DNA of 64,000 nucleotides. Source: Clavelina lepadiformis. Taxonomy: Eukaryota > Chordata > Ascidiacea > Aplousobranchia > Clavelinidae. Every line of letters begins with the position of its first letter. Position 1 is the stretch's first letter. Below the pieces are notes generated by a model. It was not told the DNA's origin. It worked only from the letters and a program-made list of their open reading frames with translations, and did no database searches. The stretch is taken from positions 64,501-128,500 of the forward strand of contig NC_135246.1 of the NCBI RefSeq assembly GCF_947623445.1, given 5' to 3'. Positions 23,265-34,639 of this stretch are shown piece by piece. A program made the translations under genes and the position numbers.

Positions 23265-23345
23265 GTTGTCGGCAGGATTCGAACATACGCGGTTAAGGCC
23301 CGACAGATTTCATGTCTGTTGCTTTAACCACTCGGCCACGACAAT
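23265..23345 (-). tRNA. tRNA-Ser-like, anticodon TGA, unit 13
   Basis: Same altered loop CATGAAA as unit 1 (A33). A box intact; T stem imperfect. Last unit of the array, followed directly by the octamer spacer and the 10-bp minisatellite. Confidence 0.55.
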
Positions 23346-23390
23346 TTTGCTTAATGTGCAATGCAAATGGACAAAATCTATTGTCTTGTC

Positions 23391-23742
23391 TAGCGTAGCC
23401 GTGCGTAGCCGTACGTAGCCGTGCGTAGCCGTGCGTAGCCGTGCGTAGCCGTGCGTAGCCGTGCGTAGCCGTGCGTAGCCGTGCGTAGCCGTGCGTAGCC
23501 GTGCGTAGCCGTGCGTAGCCGTGCGTAGCCGTGCGTAGCCGTGCGTAGCCGTGCGTAGCCGTGCGTAGCCGTGCGTAGCCGTGCGTAGCCGTGCGTAGCC
23601 GTGCGTAGCCGTGCGTAGCCGTGCGTAGCCGTGCGTAGCCGTGCGTAGCCGTGCGTGGCCGTGCGTGGCCGTGCGTGGTCGGGCGTGGTCGGGCGTGGTC
23701 AGGCGTGGTCGGGCGTAGTCGGACGTAGTCTGGCGTAGTCAG
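23391..23742 (+). repeat. 10-bp minisatellite (GTAGCCGTGC type)
   Basis: About 35 decanucleotide units, almost all GTAGCCGTGC. They drift at the right end to GTGGCCGTGC, GTGGTCGGGC and GTAGTCGGAC. It joins the tRNA array on the left and cuts into a Gypsy fossil on the right. Confidence 0.95.
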
Positions 23743-25730
23743 TTTTTACTGGCCCCGCTGGAAAACGGATGTCCGTGAGTGTTGTGAGCGTTGCACACTC
23801 TGTGATTTACGTAAAGCTCCTAGAAAACCAAGAGCGCCCTTGGTACCTTCCGATGAGTTGGAGCGAATGCAAGGAATAGAGATTGACGTCCTTGAAGGAC
23901 TTCCTGTGACACATTCAGGAAACCGTTGCATACCCGTAGCCACTGATATGTACACTAAATAGATGCAGGCTTGGTCAATGCCATCACAGACAGCCCAAGA
24001 AACAGCATTTGTTCTCTATCATAACTGGATGACGATTCATGGTGTTCCGGAGCGGATTCACAGCGACCGAAGAGGAAACTTTGAGAGCCAGATGCTTAAA
24101 GAGCTTATTGGTCTTCTCGGCTGCAAAAAATCAAGAACCACAGCATACCACCCTTCTGGGAACGGCGCAGCTGAAAGGGCCAACAGAACCATCCTTCCAT
24201 CACGAAGAATTATGCACAGCGCGATCCACTATCCTTGGATAAAACTCTCTTCTCAATTTTTGCAACCAATAACGCCAGTCGACACGAAGAGATAGGTGTT
24301 TCTCCACATTTCCTTCTGACTCGACGAGAATTGATGACAGGACAGCCTTCAAGTCATCCGTCATCGTCGGCAATGTTCGATTTACAAGACCGTATGCGAC
24401 TTGTCCACGAAGTTGTGAAAACGAGACTCGACCAACGTCGGTAATCCATGAAAGAACGTTACGACAAGTCGGTATCGAGACAAGCTGAGTTTCAAGTAGG
24501 AGACAAGGTCATGCTGCGAAACACTGTTATATCAAAAGATGAAAAGCGAAAGTTTCACCTCCCTTATTCAGGCCCCTACGAAGTTGTTGAGACTTTTCCA
24601 CCAGTAAATTATCTGATTCGCAATCACGAACGGACGTTAAGGGTACATTTTAACAGACTAAAGCTAAGCAGAGGTGACCATCATACAGGGATGCCTTCCT
24701 ATAGTTAAGCTAGTCGCTCAGAAGATGTCCCCAAATATTGGACATGCCCTTGACTGGAGCTTACTTTTTAAATAACCGATCAAATGCAAATCGTCACGAG
24801 AGTAACAATTTTAATAACGTTCGTAACTCTCGAAATAACGGTCGATTTCGCCGAAGCCCACGTCGCCCTATTCGTTACCCAGACGTAGAAACGTATTAAT
24901 TGTTTATTTGTGTGATGCTTGATACTATGTTGTTGACTACTTTCCTATGATTTGTGTTTTATAAACCACAGTTTCACATATACCAAGTATGATGGTATTT
25001 CATTTCGGATCCGCTTATATATTGTCTATTTTAACTATCAATCTCACGTTTTTATACCTTTTGTTGTGTTATTGGCATAAAGCATTATATTTGTAACCCA
25101 TGTTTATGGTGTTGTAGGCCTACTATTGTTTTGGTATAGTCAACGAATGTTTGAATTTCTTTTATAACAAGTTATTTAAAATTTTGCTGTGGTTTTCAAT
25201 GTAATGTTTGTATTTACATTATTTACATAGAAATGCTGTACCTTTACTTCCGTTTGTTTTTATTGGTGTGATAATCATAATTTTTTTCGCTAGTGCACCA
25301 TTTTGCTATGTTTTGGGAATCGTTTCTGTAAACCTTTTTTTATGTGGCCCACTGTGGCATGCGTGGTCGGCAATTTTCTTCAAGATTAACACATTCATCT
25401 GGGTAACAGAAGTACTAGCGGTTGCTTCGTGATTATATTGTAATTTGTCGTTTTACTTTCCATATATTTAGCTTATAGCCAGTTATGCTAATTGATGTTC
25501 AAGCAATGTCGAAGACAAATTTATTGGAGGGGGAGGAGTGTTACGTTGTTTTCTGCTCGGTTTGACGTGCCTTTGTATTTTCTGTCTTCCGCTAGAAGCA
25601 CTAATAATTGTGATTACGCCTTGCCCGTTGTCGAACGTGTCATTCTACCGATGCCTGTACTGCTGTGAAGACGTGCCTACTTTTTACTATTTTTGAAAAT
25701 ACAGTCCTATAGTTAACTGCAGGTCCCTTC
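23743..25730 (+). mobile_element. Fossil Gypsy/Ty3 LTR retrotransposon, 3' part
   Basis: A 5'-truncated element that begins inside the integrase zinc-binding domain (FYWP and CxxC features), then the catalytic core (IHSDRRGNF, AYHPSGNGAAERANR) and the C-terminal part (VGDKVMLRN, GPYEVVE). These are standard Gypsy integrase features. A basic tail ends near 24899, followed by about 630 bp without a recognised gene, a purine-rich tract at about 25525-25540, and what looks like the start of the 3' LTR with TGTTACG at about 25541. The coding part is broken, with at least three breaks, and no 5' LTR, gag or reverse transcriptase is in the window. An old, inactive relic. Confidence 0.85.
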
Positions 25731-26109
25731 GAACCAGCACTAGAAAAAGGCCGGTAACGGAAAGCAGGTGTGTCATGTGAGCCGCCACCATTTCCCTTTG
25801 TTGCGGCTTTCTTGCGCAGATCTGCAAAATAATATGAGCATCCTCATACTGCAAACACCAAGCAAGGTATAAAGAATTGTGCCACGTACTACAGTAAATG
25901 AGGAAAGCAAATCTGGGTCGCTGTCCATTTTTCAACCCGTAACTCGACAGTTAATCGAAAGACAGCTTAACGAACCAACAGTTGATCGAATCGACTGTTA
26001 AAAGAACAACATTTCAACCGCATTCATTTATAAGTTACTTAGGGTTAGGGTTAAGACTATTGGAGTCGGAGAAGTTGGAAAATGTTACTTAGGGTTAGGG
26101 TTAAGACCA
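25731..26109. other. Short spacer with duplicated telomere-like motif
   Basis: No gene seen. At 26038-26105 a ~50-bp unit containing TTACTTAGGGTTAGGGTTAAG occurs twice, just before the inverted 660-bp-family copy. Confidence 0.6.
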
Positions 26110-26480
26110 GTATAGTTGGCTAGGATCTTTTAAAATGTGCTACGGTAGCACTTTGTCAGTTATGTAGCCTTTTGTGAATTACCCTGCCGAATTTCTAAGT
26201 TGGAATAGTGATTTGATAATTAGTCTTCCAAATGGCTACTTGTATTACACAAATGGCTACAAAATGTGTAGCAGCATGTTAGAGACCATACCTTTTGACA
26301 AATTGCTACCCGTGCGCATTGGTAAATATATTTGACGTTGTGTAACTTCGTAGACATTTGTAAGTTAAGCAATTTTTTGTCAGTGAGAGTTAACAAATTA
26401 CTACCTATTTGTCAGATGGCTACGTTCAACCACCAGGGATGGCGCGGTGGAGCAGAAAAAATGTCAATTTGTTGGAAGGT
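26110..26480 (-). repeat. Inverted, diverged copy of the 660-bp interspersed repeat
   Basis: Read on the minus strand, this matches the left part of 1-660. It contains the CCACCAGGGATGG landmark complement, the missing-base variants of TAGCCATTTG and the CACGGGTAGC stretch. It is shorter and more diverged than the copies at 1-4.4 kb. The following 430 bp up to 26911 show no recognisable feature. Confidence 0.75.
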
Positions 26481-26911
26481 TGTAGTTAACGCTGTAACGT
26501 TTGGAAAGGCACCGAAACGGCTTTCCATCAACCAAAAGGTCGCACATTAACATGGTGCACTATAATTTCATCAAAATGTCTGGAAATATAGAAAATTTGT
26601 CGAATTAATTCCCCCTTCCACCTTGCAATAAAATTGGTAATTGTTACATCATTAGCCTGAAACCTGGCACAAAAGATCTTTTGGTTGGTCTATGCAAAGT
26701 TTTTGCCTTCCTAACATAAACTTTTTCAAATGAATTATTTCAAATTTTTTCTGACACCCCCCCTTTCTGTGAGACTTGGACCATGGATGTAGACATTCGT
26801 CAAATAGATCGTAGTTAATCATCTACTGACCGCGTCTTTAAAGGAGTTTCGCTATAAAGCTACAGTAAATAAAAAAGGCAAGTTTGAAGAAAATTTAATC
26901 AAACTAAATAC

Positions 26912-29900
26912 TACACTGTTATTTTGTTAAACACTTTAATTAAACACGAAAAGTGAGGCCAAAAAGAAACGCCTAAAATGGTTACATGTTTAAATCGCAC
27001 ATGTTTATTCTGTTTTGTGTTTAAATGTTGTACGTGTTTACTAACTAGGTGTTTATTATCTTTGGTGTTTATGTTTAAATGTTGTATGTGTTTACTAACT
27101 AGGTGTTTACTATTTTATGCGTATTGTCACTTGGCAGTCAAAATTTCCAAAATAGCGTTTATTACAGCAGCGCAACAGAAACAAGGCAGGTACAATCACG
27201 GGCGCCGGAATTATTTTTGGCAGGGGGCAAAATTCGAAAAAAGGACACTTTTTGAATGTCATTTTGGAAAATAAAGAAAGAAAAGGGGGCGATGGCCTCT
27301 CTGCCCTTCCTCTTCCGGCACCCGTGAGTAATAATAATTGCTGCAATAAGTTTAGTATAAAATCATTACTCATAATGTTCCATGTTCATATTGTTCACAT
27401 ACTTCTCAAAGAAGACGTATTTGGAGGACTTATGATAACCAGACAGACTATTCTTCAAGAGATGAGTTTGTAAAAAACCCAAAATAGGGTAAACCTTTGG
27501 GTATTGCAATTGCTAAGCATAATAACAACCGATAAGTTGCATTAAATAACCTAACACCACCCTCGAATCGTTGTTACATCTGACGTGGATTGAATCAGCA
27601 ACAATGAATGTTTTCATGATTCTGGCTTCGTTGTAAGAAACAAGCAAACTTGGCGGTGTTTTCTTTCTGGAGTTTAAAGTAATCCGTAATGCCTAAAAAA
27701 TTAAAACAAAAATGTCAATGTATACAAATTGTTCTGTAAAGCCACATGTTCTGTTCAATTGTTCTGTAAAGCAACTACAACTCACATTAACAGTCTGCAT
27801 TGCATGAAAAAGATTTGTTTTGCGGGTCGGCCAAAGTTGTTTTTGTGACCTCAAAAAGAGATTAAGTTTTTTCTCTGATGACGGATCCTATGTCAAAAGT
27901 TTTGTTAGATTTTTACACTATTAATAATAATGACTCTATTTTTCCCTCAATATATATTAAGTGTCTCAAGATCTGAACACATTATTCCTCAACAAAGCAA
28001 TAAACTAATACACAAACAACCAAATTAGATTTTTGTTAATTGCTGGATGAATGCTCAGATTGCTCACCTCAGTCTCATGGCATTGCCGCTCAACATTGCT
28101 GTTACATTTGTTGTCTAGTGTGGTTAGCATGCTTACGCAAGCCTCTTAAATCGTATTGTAATCAAATTGATAAACGTTTCTGAATTTTTCCTCAATCTGC
28201 ATAAGTTATCATCATATCAATAACCATGTTGCAGCCTCTAAACATGATCTACAACTGTATTCTCTTAAAAATACATCAAAATCTAAAACACCTTATCATA
28301 GTTTCTTTCAAACACTGACAAAAGGCATTTGTCCTAATAATGAAAAATTTTCAATGATTCCACTAATGCATCCATCTTTACATTAAACTAATTGCTTCTT
28401 GGTGAAAGACAGACATTGGTCTCAAATACCTGTTTTAGTAGACCGTATTCCCATTCTGATTCTTCCTTTTCTAAATGTTGTCTAATAACTTCAGTAGCGT
28501 TTTTTGTCCATTCTGAATCTACAGTGATTACAAATATAAAACTAAACAATATAGCTTTTAAAACAGTAGTGAGATGTAATTATTATTTAAGCTTTTTGAT
28601 AAGGTACCAGAATCTTTCTTCTTGGCCTGAGGAACATCTTTAGAAGACTCGGACTCGGCAATGATTCCTCCACTCTCTGCAGTTTTCCACAAAAACTCAA
28701 TTTTTATTTGTTTATAAATTGAATTTTATAACGTATTGACCAACCCTGACACTGCTTACCAGGACCAGAAGAGTAAAGGTTAATAATGCCTTACCCAAGA
28801 ACATTACAAAAGTAGTAACATTGGACATTTGCAATAAATCCGCATTGTTTGAACCTGGTGCTAAGCCAATCCACCACTGAAGCAACACTTTTTGGCATGC
28901 ACAGTATATTTTAAAATTAACTCAATATTGTTAATAATATAAATTTCATGTGGATCAAAAATATATAATTCTGCATCACCTGCCAGTCTTTGTAGCTGAA
29001 GGAAACCTAATGATGAGGGTTGTTTACTATGTGATGGCACAGGTGGATGGCTTCTCTTCAACATAAGTTTCTAAGCTTTTCCAATAACTTTCTACAGAAA
29101 ACGCCTGAAGAAACAGCTTAGTATAGACTGTTATAGCCTACTGCGTACAAAAATATTTTATAATGTAAGAAATTTATCATTACAATTATTACAACAATCT
29201 TCTTAGCCTACTACTAAATTATCAAAATCAAATGCTTACCGAAGGCCAATGCCTTGCCCAAGAGCATTAAAACGGTATGGCACCACCGGGTATCGAAAAC
29301 ATGCTATAAGTAGGCCTATTTGTTATTGTCTGTAACTCTGTAAACCTTTCTGCCTGCATGGAATATAGGCCTAGCTTGCAGTAACAAACATGAACCATAC
29401 AGCGAAATACGTTACACCAGGCTACCTATATAGGCTACAGAAAATAAACTGTGACAATAAGCTACCGCCCTACGAAACGTCATAAAACAATTCGCTGTCT
29501 TTATGTAAGCTGATTAGCTGAAAAGAGGATTCAGATTTTAGAGATAGCTTGTAGCTGCCTGAAGGAGGAAATGCGCGCCCACATTTTTGACAATGGTAGA
29601 TTTAACATATTATTTCATAGAACTTAAAATAATTTTGAAATGGTAAACTTGCTGAATAAAAAACAAATAAAAACAACAAATGCTTGTTCTAATGTAAAAA
29701 AAATACGTTTAATGTAATGTTATGAAAGTTTTTTTTTATTTCAATATTTTAGATTTTGAGTTATTTAAACATGGAATAAATAGTTATAACCTACTATTTT
29801 CAGATACACATTCTACATTATATGAACAAACGTTATTCAGACGTTCCACTAACTCAGGGGTGTCAAACTCAATCTCACCAGGGGCCAAAACTCAAAACTT

Positions 29901-31188
29901 CTTTAACGCTGCGGGCCGTAAGGATAAAACTTGATTGAACGTTTCGTGACACGAGTACATGAATTGAAACAGGCAATGAAACAACACCAAATTTTTGATG
30001 TTTTTGACGATATTTGATTATTTTTCTCTTTCGTCATTATGTTTCATTCATCTCCTTGCAAAAGCATTAAAGAATTAACAAACAATAAAGAAAAAAGCAG
30101 CCCAATTTCCAAGCGTTTGAATAAATCTATTTATTCTATCGTATGGTGGGGCAACTGTTGTGCTGCGGTATTGTGCGATTTGTTATAATCTTGTTTAAAA
30201 AAGTAAGTTATAATGTACTATGGTCTCGCGGGCCGGAAATAGTTCAATGTATAAAATAACATTGCGGGCCAAGTTTTATTGTAAAGCGGGCCGGATGTGG
30301 CCCGCGGGCCGGGAGTTTGACACGTATGCACTAACTGATGATGAACGCTTGTCATTTACCTTTCAATCAAACGACGAGAAGAGAACGACCACGTTAGGCC
30401 ATGCCCGAGTAATTTTAAACTTTGATGGGCAAAGTATGGTAATTGGTTTTTCACCCTCCATTCCTGGGTGAATGGCTTTACTTGAAAACCAATCACAGCC
30501 AGTGGCGTAGCCGAAAAAAAATTGGGGGGGAGGTCAAATATTTCATGAGATTATAAAGAGAACTATACAAATTGTTAGTTTTAAGACACCGCCACCCGAT
30601 GTAGAAACCTATAGACACAAAATATGGGGGTGGGGTGGCCAAGGCCCCTTTCACCCCTTTGAAATATAGCCTACAGTAAAGCCTGAACAATACAATTTAG
30701 TGTTCAGCCACTCCATACAGGAAAATTTTTAAAACGACTTCAAGTTGCCAACTTTAAACCTAAGAATTGAGTCCGACATACAAATTTATACTGAACAATA
30801 GCTCGTGTAATTGGGTAATGCGAACAAGTCTAAAGCATATAGTACCGAACTGTTTTTGATAGATTCTTTCTAAAGCAACTTAAAGTATAAGATATAATTC
30901 AATAAAACTCATCAAAATAAACACATTCCTCCTAAACACCTTTTTGTTTGACACATTTTGTAATCTTTGTGTTATGTGTTTAACATTTAAACGCCTAAAG
31001 CGTGGAAAAAGTGTAGAATAGGTATAAATCATTATTAAACGTGTCATGGATTGTGGTGTTTAACCCATAAAGTGTTTAAATTTTGTCAAATTAACAAAAT
31101 CTATACACTTAAACACATAATTAAACACTTTAACATGTTTAAAGAAGTAAAATTGTGTTTAAATTTTAAACACATGAATGACAGTGTA
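26912..31188 (-). mobile_element. ~4.3-kb DNA transposon, copy 2 (inverted relative to copy 1)
   Basis: Ends TACACTGTTATT and AATGACAGTGTA. The body matches 12621-16493 in opposite orientation over essentially its whole length, including the exon-like blocks, a GGCGTAGCC-containing segment and the TAAACAC-rich ends. It is longer partly because it carries a different nested insert (29855-30328). Flanking bases ATAC and GTAT are mirror-like, so only TA can be a target duplication. It keeps a longer open stretch than copy 1 in one block (minus strand 28861-29064). Confidence 0.8.
29855..30328. mobile_element. Non-autonomous hAT-type insert B, nested in transposon copy 2
   Basis: A 474-bp insert with ends CAGGGGTGTCAAACTC and GAGTTTGACACGTATG, flanked by exact 8-bp repeats CACTAACT (29847-29854 and 30329-30336). 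A second copy of the same family lies at 61936-62393. It is GGCCCGC-rich and non-coding. Confidence 0.88.
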
Positions 31189-32087
31189 GTATGAGTTAGT
31201 TATCACTACCAAATCTTTTGGTTAAGATGAGTATAAAATCATTCTCTGCGCGTTGAAAAATGTTTTTAAGTGTTATTCAAACACAGGTAGACAGAAATCA
31301 TAAAGACATTTTATCAGGTACTGAAATAAATAAGGATAATGGGAAAGCGATTAACAAGGGTGGGATAAACATGGAAAAGATGCAACATACGACACAAAGC
31401 GCAAGTGTTGCGCAAGCAACGTCGGTGCACTTCTTGTTTTGATAGGCCCTAACGTAAAAGAATTACTGCAGTTTCTGTTGGCGAAAAAATTGTTACAATA
31501 AGCCACAAGTTTCTCGTATAGCGGACCTTGAGATGCCAAACGAATAGAAACTTTTAAAAGTGAATATTTCGGTGCCTCAATCACTGCATTTGAATGATCT
31601 TTGCAAAAATATTAAATCCATTTCCTCTTCAATATCATCGCGGGTGGAAATGACGCCGCCGATCTTTTTAACTGATAAATGGCCTCTTTTGAGACCCCAA
31701 TATCTCTGGCTAAAGCAATCACAGAATCTCTCTTCTCTAACAAAGTCCACGCACGAGACTTTTCTGCCATTTGCATCTTCTTTCGACCCATTTTTGTTTT
31801 TGCAATAAATTTTCCAAGTCCTCAAAATTTCAAGAAAATGAAAATACTGACCGATTCCACCCATCCTACTATTCACGAAGCTGAAACACAACACGAGGCA
31901 CGCAGAGCAATGGCTTTGCGGTGAAGTATAGCCACATACTAAATACAGGCTTATGACGTAAATACAGGCGTTTTTGTGACGCAATGCTTTTGGCGAGAAC
32001 AGTAAGTTAAACACACACGTGGGTTTTTCATGAAAAGTTTTTTTTTGCCAAATCAATGCAAAGATTTTTTGCCGACACTGTATGTAT
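31189..32087 (-). mobile_element. Tc1/mariner-like DNA transposon remnant
   Basis: The right boundary reads as the complement of CAGTGTCGGCAAAA next to TA, a typical Tc1/mariner end. On the minus strand a short frame beginning MGRKKMQMAEKSRAW continues with ALARDIGVSKEAIYQLKRSA, a helix-turn-helix DNA-binding segment of the kind that opens these transposases. The catalytic domain is not recognisable and the left end is unclear, so this is a degraded fragment. Confidence 0.6.
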
Positions 32088-32796
32088 ATATGTTTTTATT
32101 CGATCTCTTGTGACGTCAAGCATCGCTACCCCGAGAGCTTAATTGGTGTTTAGCGTCCCACGTTGATTGTCTTATTGCGTGGAATTTGTTTTGGTGCGGT
32201 GTTGTGCTAAGCTGAGAAGTGCTGGGCGAGTGTTGATATTTTCAGTTATGTTTGGGTTTTATAGAAGTAAGATGGGTGTTTAAGAAAATGAAATTAAAAG
32301 TTAGTGAGGTATTAGTGCTAATTGACCAGCTGTCAAGCGGAAAGTTTCCTGGTTAAGAAAATGTTTGGATACATAGCCAGTTAGCCACATTGGTAATGTC
32401 AAAGGTAAGCTTTCTCTTCATTCCCTAGGGGAAGTAGAATACGGCAAATCGGCCGCGACCTAATTAGTCATACATTTGATGCCATACACGAAGCCTAAGC
32501 TTTGTTTGATAAAAAGACGTTATAAACTTATAATGATTAAGTGTTGCTACGCAATAGAACCTTTGTTGATTTGATAAACTTTTTTATTACGTTAGCCAAA
32601 ATAAATCAAAGAAACTAAACAAAGTAACGTAGCCTACATGTGATAAATAGAAATCAAATCAATAGTAATAAATATGACTAAGTTGAACACGGTGACAGCC
32701 TGGACGTTTATCAAGTGAACAACATTTTAAAACATATATTCAGAAAGCACAGCCGAAACATTGAAACATTTACGCATGCGTTCGAATTGTGCTGTC
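32088..32796. other. Sequence without recognised genes
   Basis: AT-rich. A tiny frame at 32288-32356 (MKLKVSEVLVLIDQLSSGKF) is followed within 55 bp by a donor-like GTAAGC. It could be an isolated 5' exon, but nothing downstream supports it. Confidence 0.4.
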
Positions 32797-33280
32797 GGCG
32801 CCTTTGTTGTTCCCGGTCCTTCAGTCCTCAAATCGCTACCGTTAAAATTAAATTAAAATTCCATAAGCGACACAGTAAAATCGATAACGTTCTGGATCAT
32901 TGCCTTTTCCTGTCTCCCGCTGTGGTTTTTATCAATTTTACACTTTTGATTCCTGCATTTTGTTATCGTATTCTTTTGTCAAACCGTGTGACCCGTCTCT
33001 TTTTTATTATGTTAAGCTCTATTCCCATGACCCTTTAGCCATCTACTGATGAATAGCTGCCAAATTTTATACTGTTTGAAGACGAAAAGCGTTTAATTTG
33101 CATTAGCCATGTTTCATGGTAGGTAGGGTGAGGGGAAGATGTTTTGATTAGGTTTTATTTATTTTACAAATAACCGCAGCCGTTGATCGAGAACCGCTCA
33201 ACAACATATTGGATTAATATTTCTTAAGTGGCTAGGAAAGGGCCAAAGCAAATTTGTTAGGTACCGTGGACAAACACTTA
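32797..33280 (+). repeat. Left copy of a diverged ~470-bp direct duplication
   Basis: Aligns with 34166-34625. Shared landmarks are GCGCCTTTGTT, ATTGATAATGTTCTGGATCATT (as two variants), CGTTGATC and GTGGC(T/C)A..AAAGTGGCCAAAG-type text. The right copy lies directly upstream of the zinc-finger gene start at 34640, so this may be a duplicated promoter region. Sequence between the copies (33281-34165) holds no recognised gene. Confidence 0.65.
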
Positions 33281-34165
33281 TAATCTTTCCACTTTGAATT
33301 AAGAAAGCGTAAATTTAACAACGCAAATAGTCTACACAAGTTTGTAATCAAGTCTAATAATGCGCTTTAAAGCATTGTTATATATATTTGTGATGAAATG
33401 ATTTCACAATGCTTCTGACACAAGGAATGCCTGGTAGTACCCCGATAAAAACGCTACAGTCCCCCGGGTTCGAGATCGATGAAGTTCGGCGGCGCAACAT
33501 AATTGTGCTCGCTATTATGTCGGCCATTTTTATTAACAAAAGCGTGCACTTTACATACAATGCACAGGTGTATGACCGATCTGGCATCAGTTTTAGGAGA
33601 CGCCTTGTTGGTTAAATTTATCGATAAACGAATCTCAACTAAACTGGCAAAATTGAAACACCTTTTTACGCCTAAATGAAAAGGGCGGAAAGGCGATTAC
33701 GTTCGTCGTGATTTAATCCTTAAAGTCAATGCACCTTGAGAATTTTGCAGTAACTTCACAGGCCTAATTCGGCCTAATGGTCGATAATAGATTATATCGA
33801 GTTCGGGTCGACTCATAAAAAGTATAAGGCGCTTAGTGAAGGCAACAACAAACAGTTGTTGTACCTGGGGGTAGTCGCATAAGACCTAATGCTGGTGGCC
33901 CGGGCATAAATAAAACATTTCCAGGGTGAATAACGAATGAATGAGTTTAGGGTGACATAAACTAAACATCACATTAAGGCGTGTGTTATTTTGTAACCTA
34001 GCTGTTAACCTTTTTGTTTGCTTTTAGATGTGTATCCTATTTTTAGTTAATTAAAACCTTAAAACATGGGTCTCTGATTGTTTGCTTATTACAGTATCTT
34101 TTTTCCACACTTTTTAATTACCCGAGGAAAAATCGATTATTTTACTCAATCAATCTCTTTATAGG

Positions 34166-34625
34166 GCGCCTTTGTTAGGTTCTTCAGTTCTAAACTCACG
34201 ACCGTAAAATTGATAATGTTCTGGATCATTAATTCTTCTTGTATCCCGTTGCGACTTTGCTGGCGACGTCCATTTTCTCATTTCTTTTGTAAATTTTATG
34301 CTTTTGTCAAACCCAGCAGCATATATGACCTTATTGGGTCATTTTTTCTTCTCATCTCCTGCAGCGTATTATCAAGTGAGAACTGGCTACATAAGGCTTC
34401 AGGTTTTGAAGATCAGTTTTATGTACTGCCGTTCAGCTTGCCAAGCGGCTGAAAGAACACACGTAGCTTGGCCCGAAAGTTTTACAGTCTTTTTAGCTAT
34501 TTTCAAGTTAGCCATAGTCGTTGATCAGATAGAGCGCAAAAACATGTAGAGTATAATGTTTCCTAATTCGCTAAAAAGTGGCCAAAGTAAATTTATCAGT
34601 TAATTTGCACAGGTATTATCAGTAA
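34166..34625 (+). repeat. Right copy of the duplication, immediately upstream of the zinc-finger gene
   Basis: Diverged copy of 32797-33280 ending 15 bp before the predicted start codon at 34640. It may include the 5' untranslated region and promoter of that gene. Confidence 0.65.
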
Positions 34626-34639
34626 ACAAATTAACGACA

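Noticed and set aside
25208-25432. Hydrophobic ORF in the 3' part of the Gypsy fossil as an envelope gene
   Set aside because: Short and merely hydrophobic; no envelope-type features are visible, and the surrounding element is an inactive relic.
12621-31188. The two 4-kb elements as one large palindrome or assembly artefact
   Set aside because: The copies differ in nested inserts and many bases and are 10 kb apart, so they are separate old copies.
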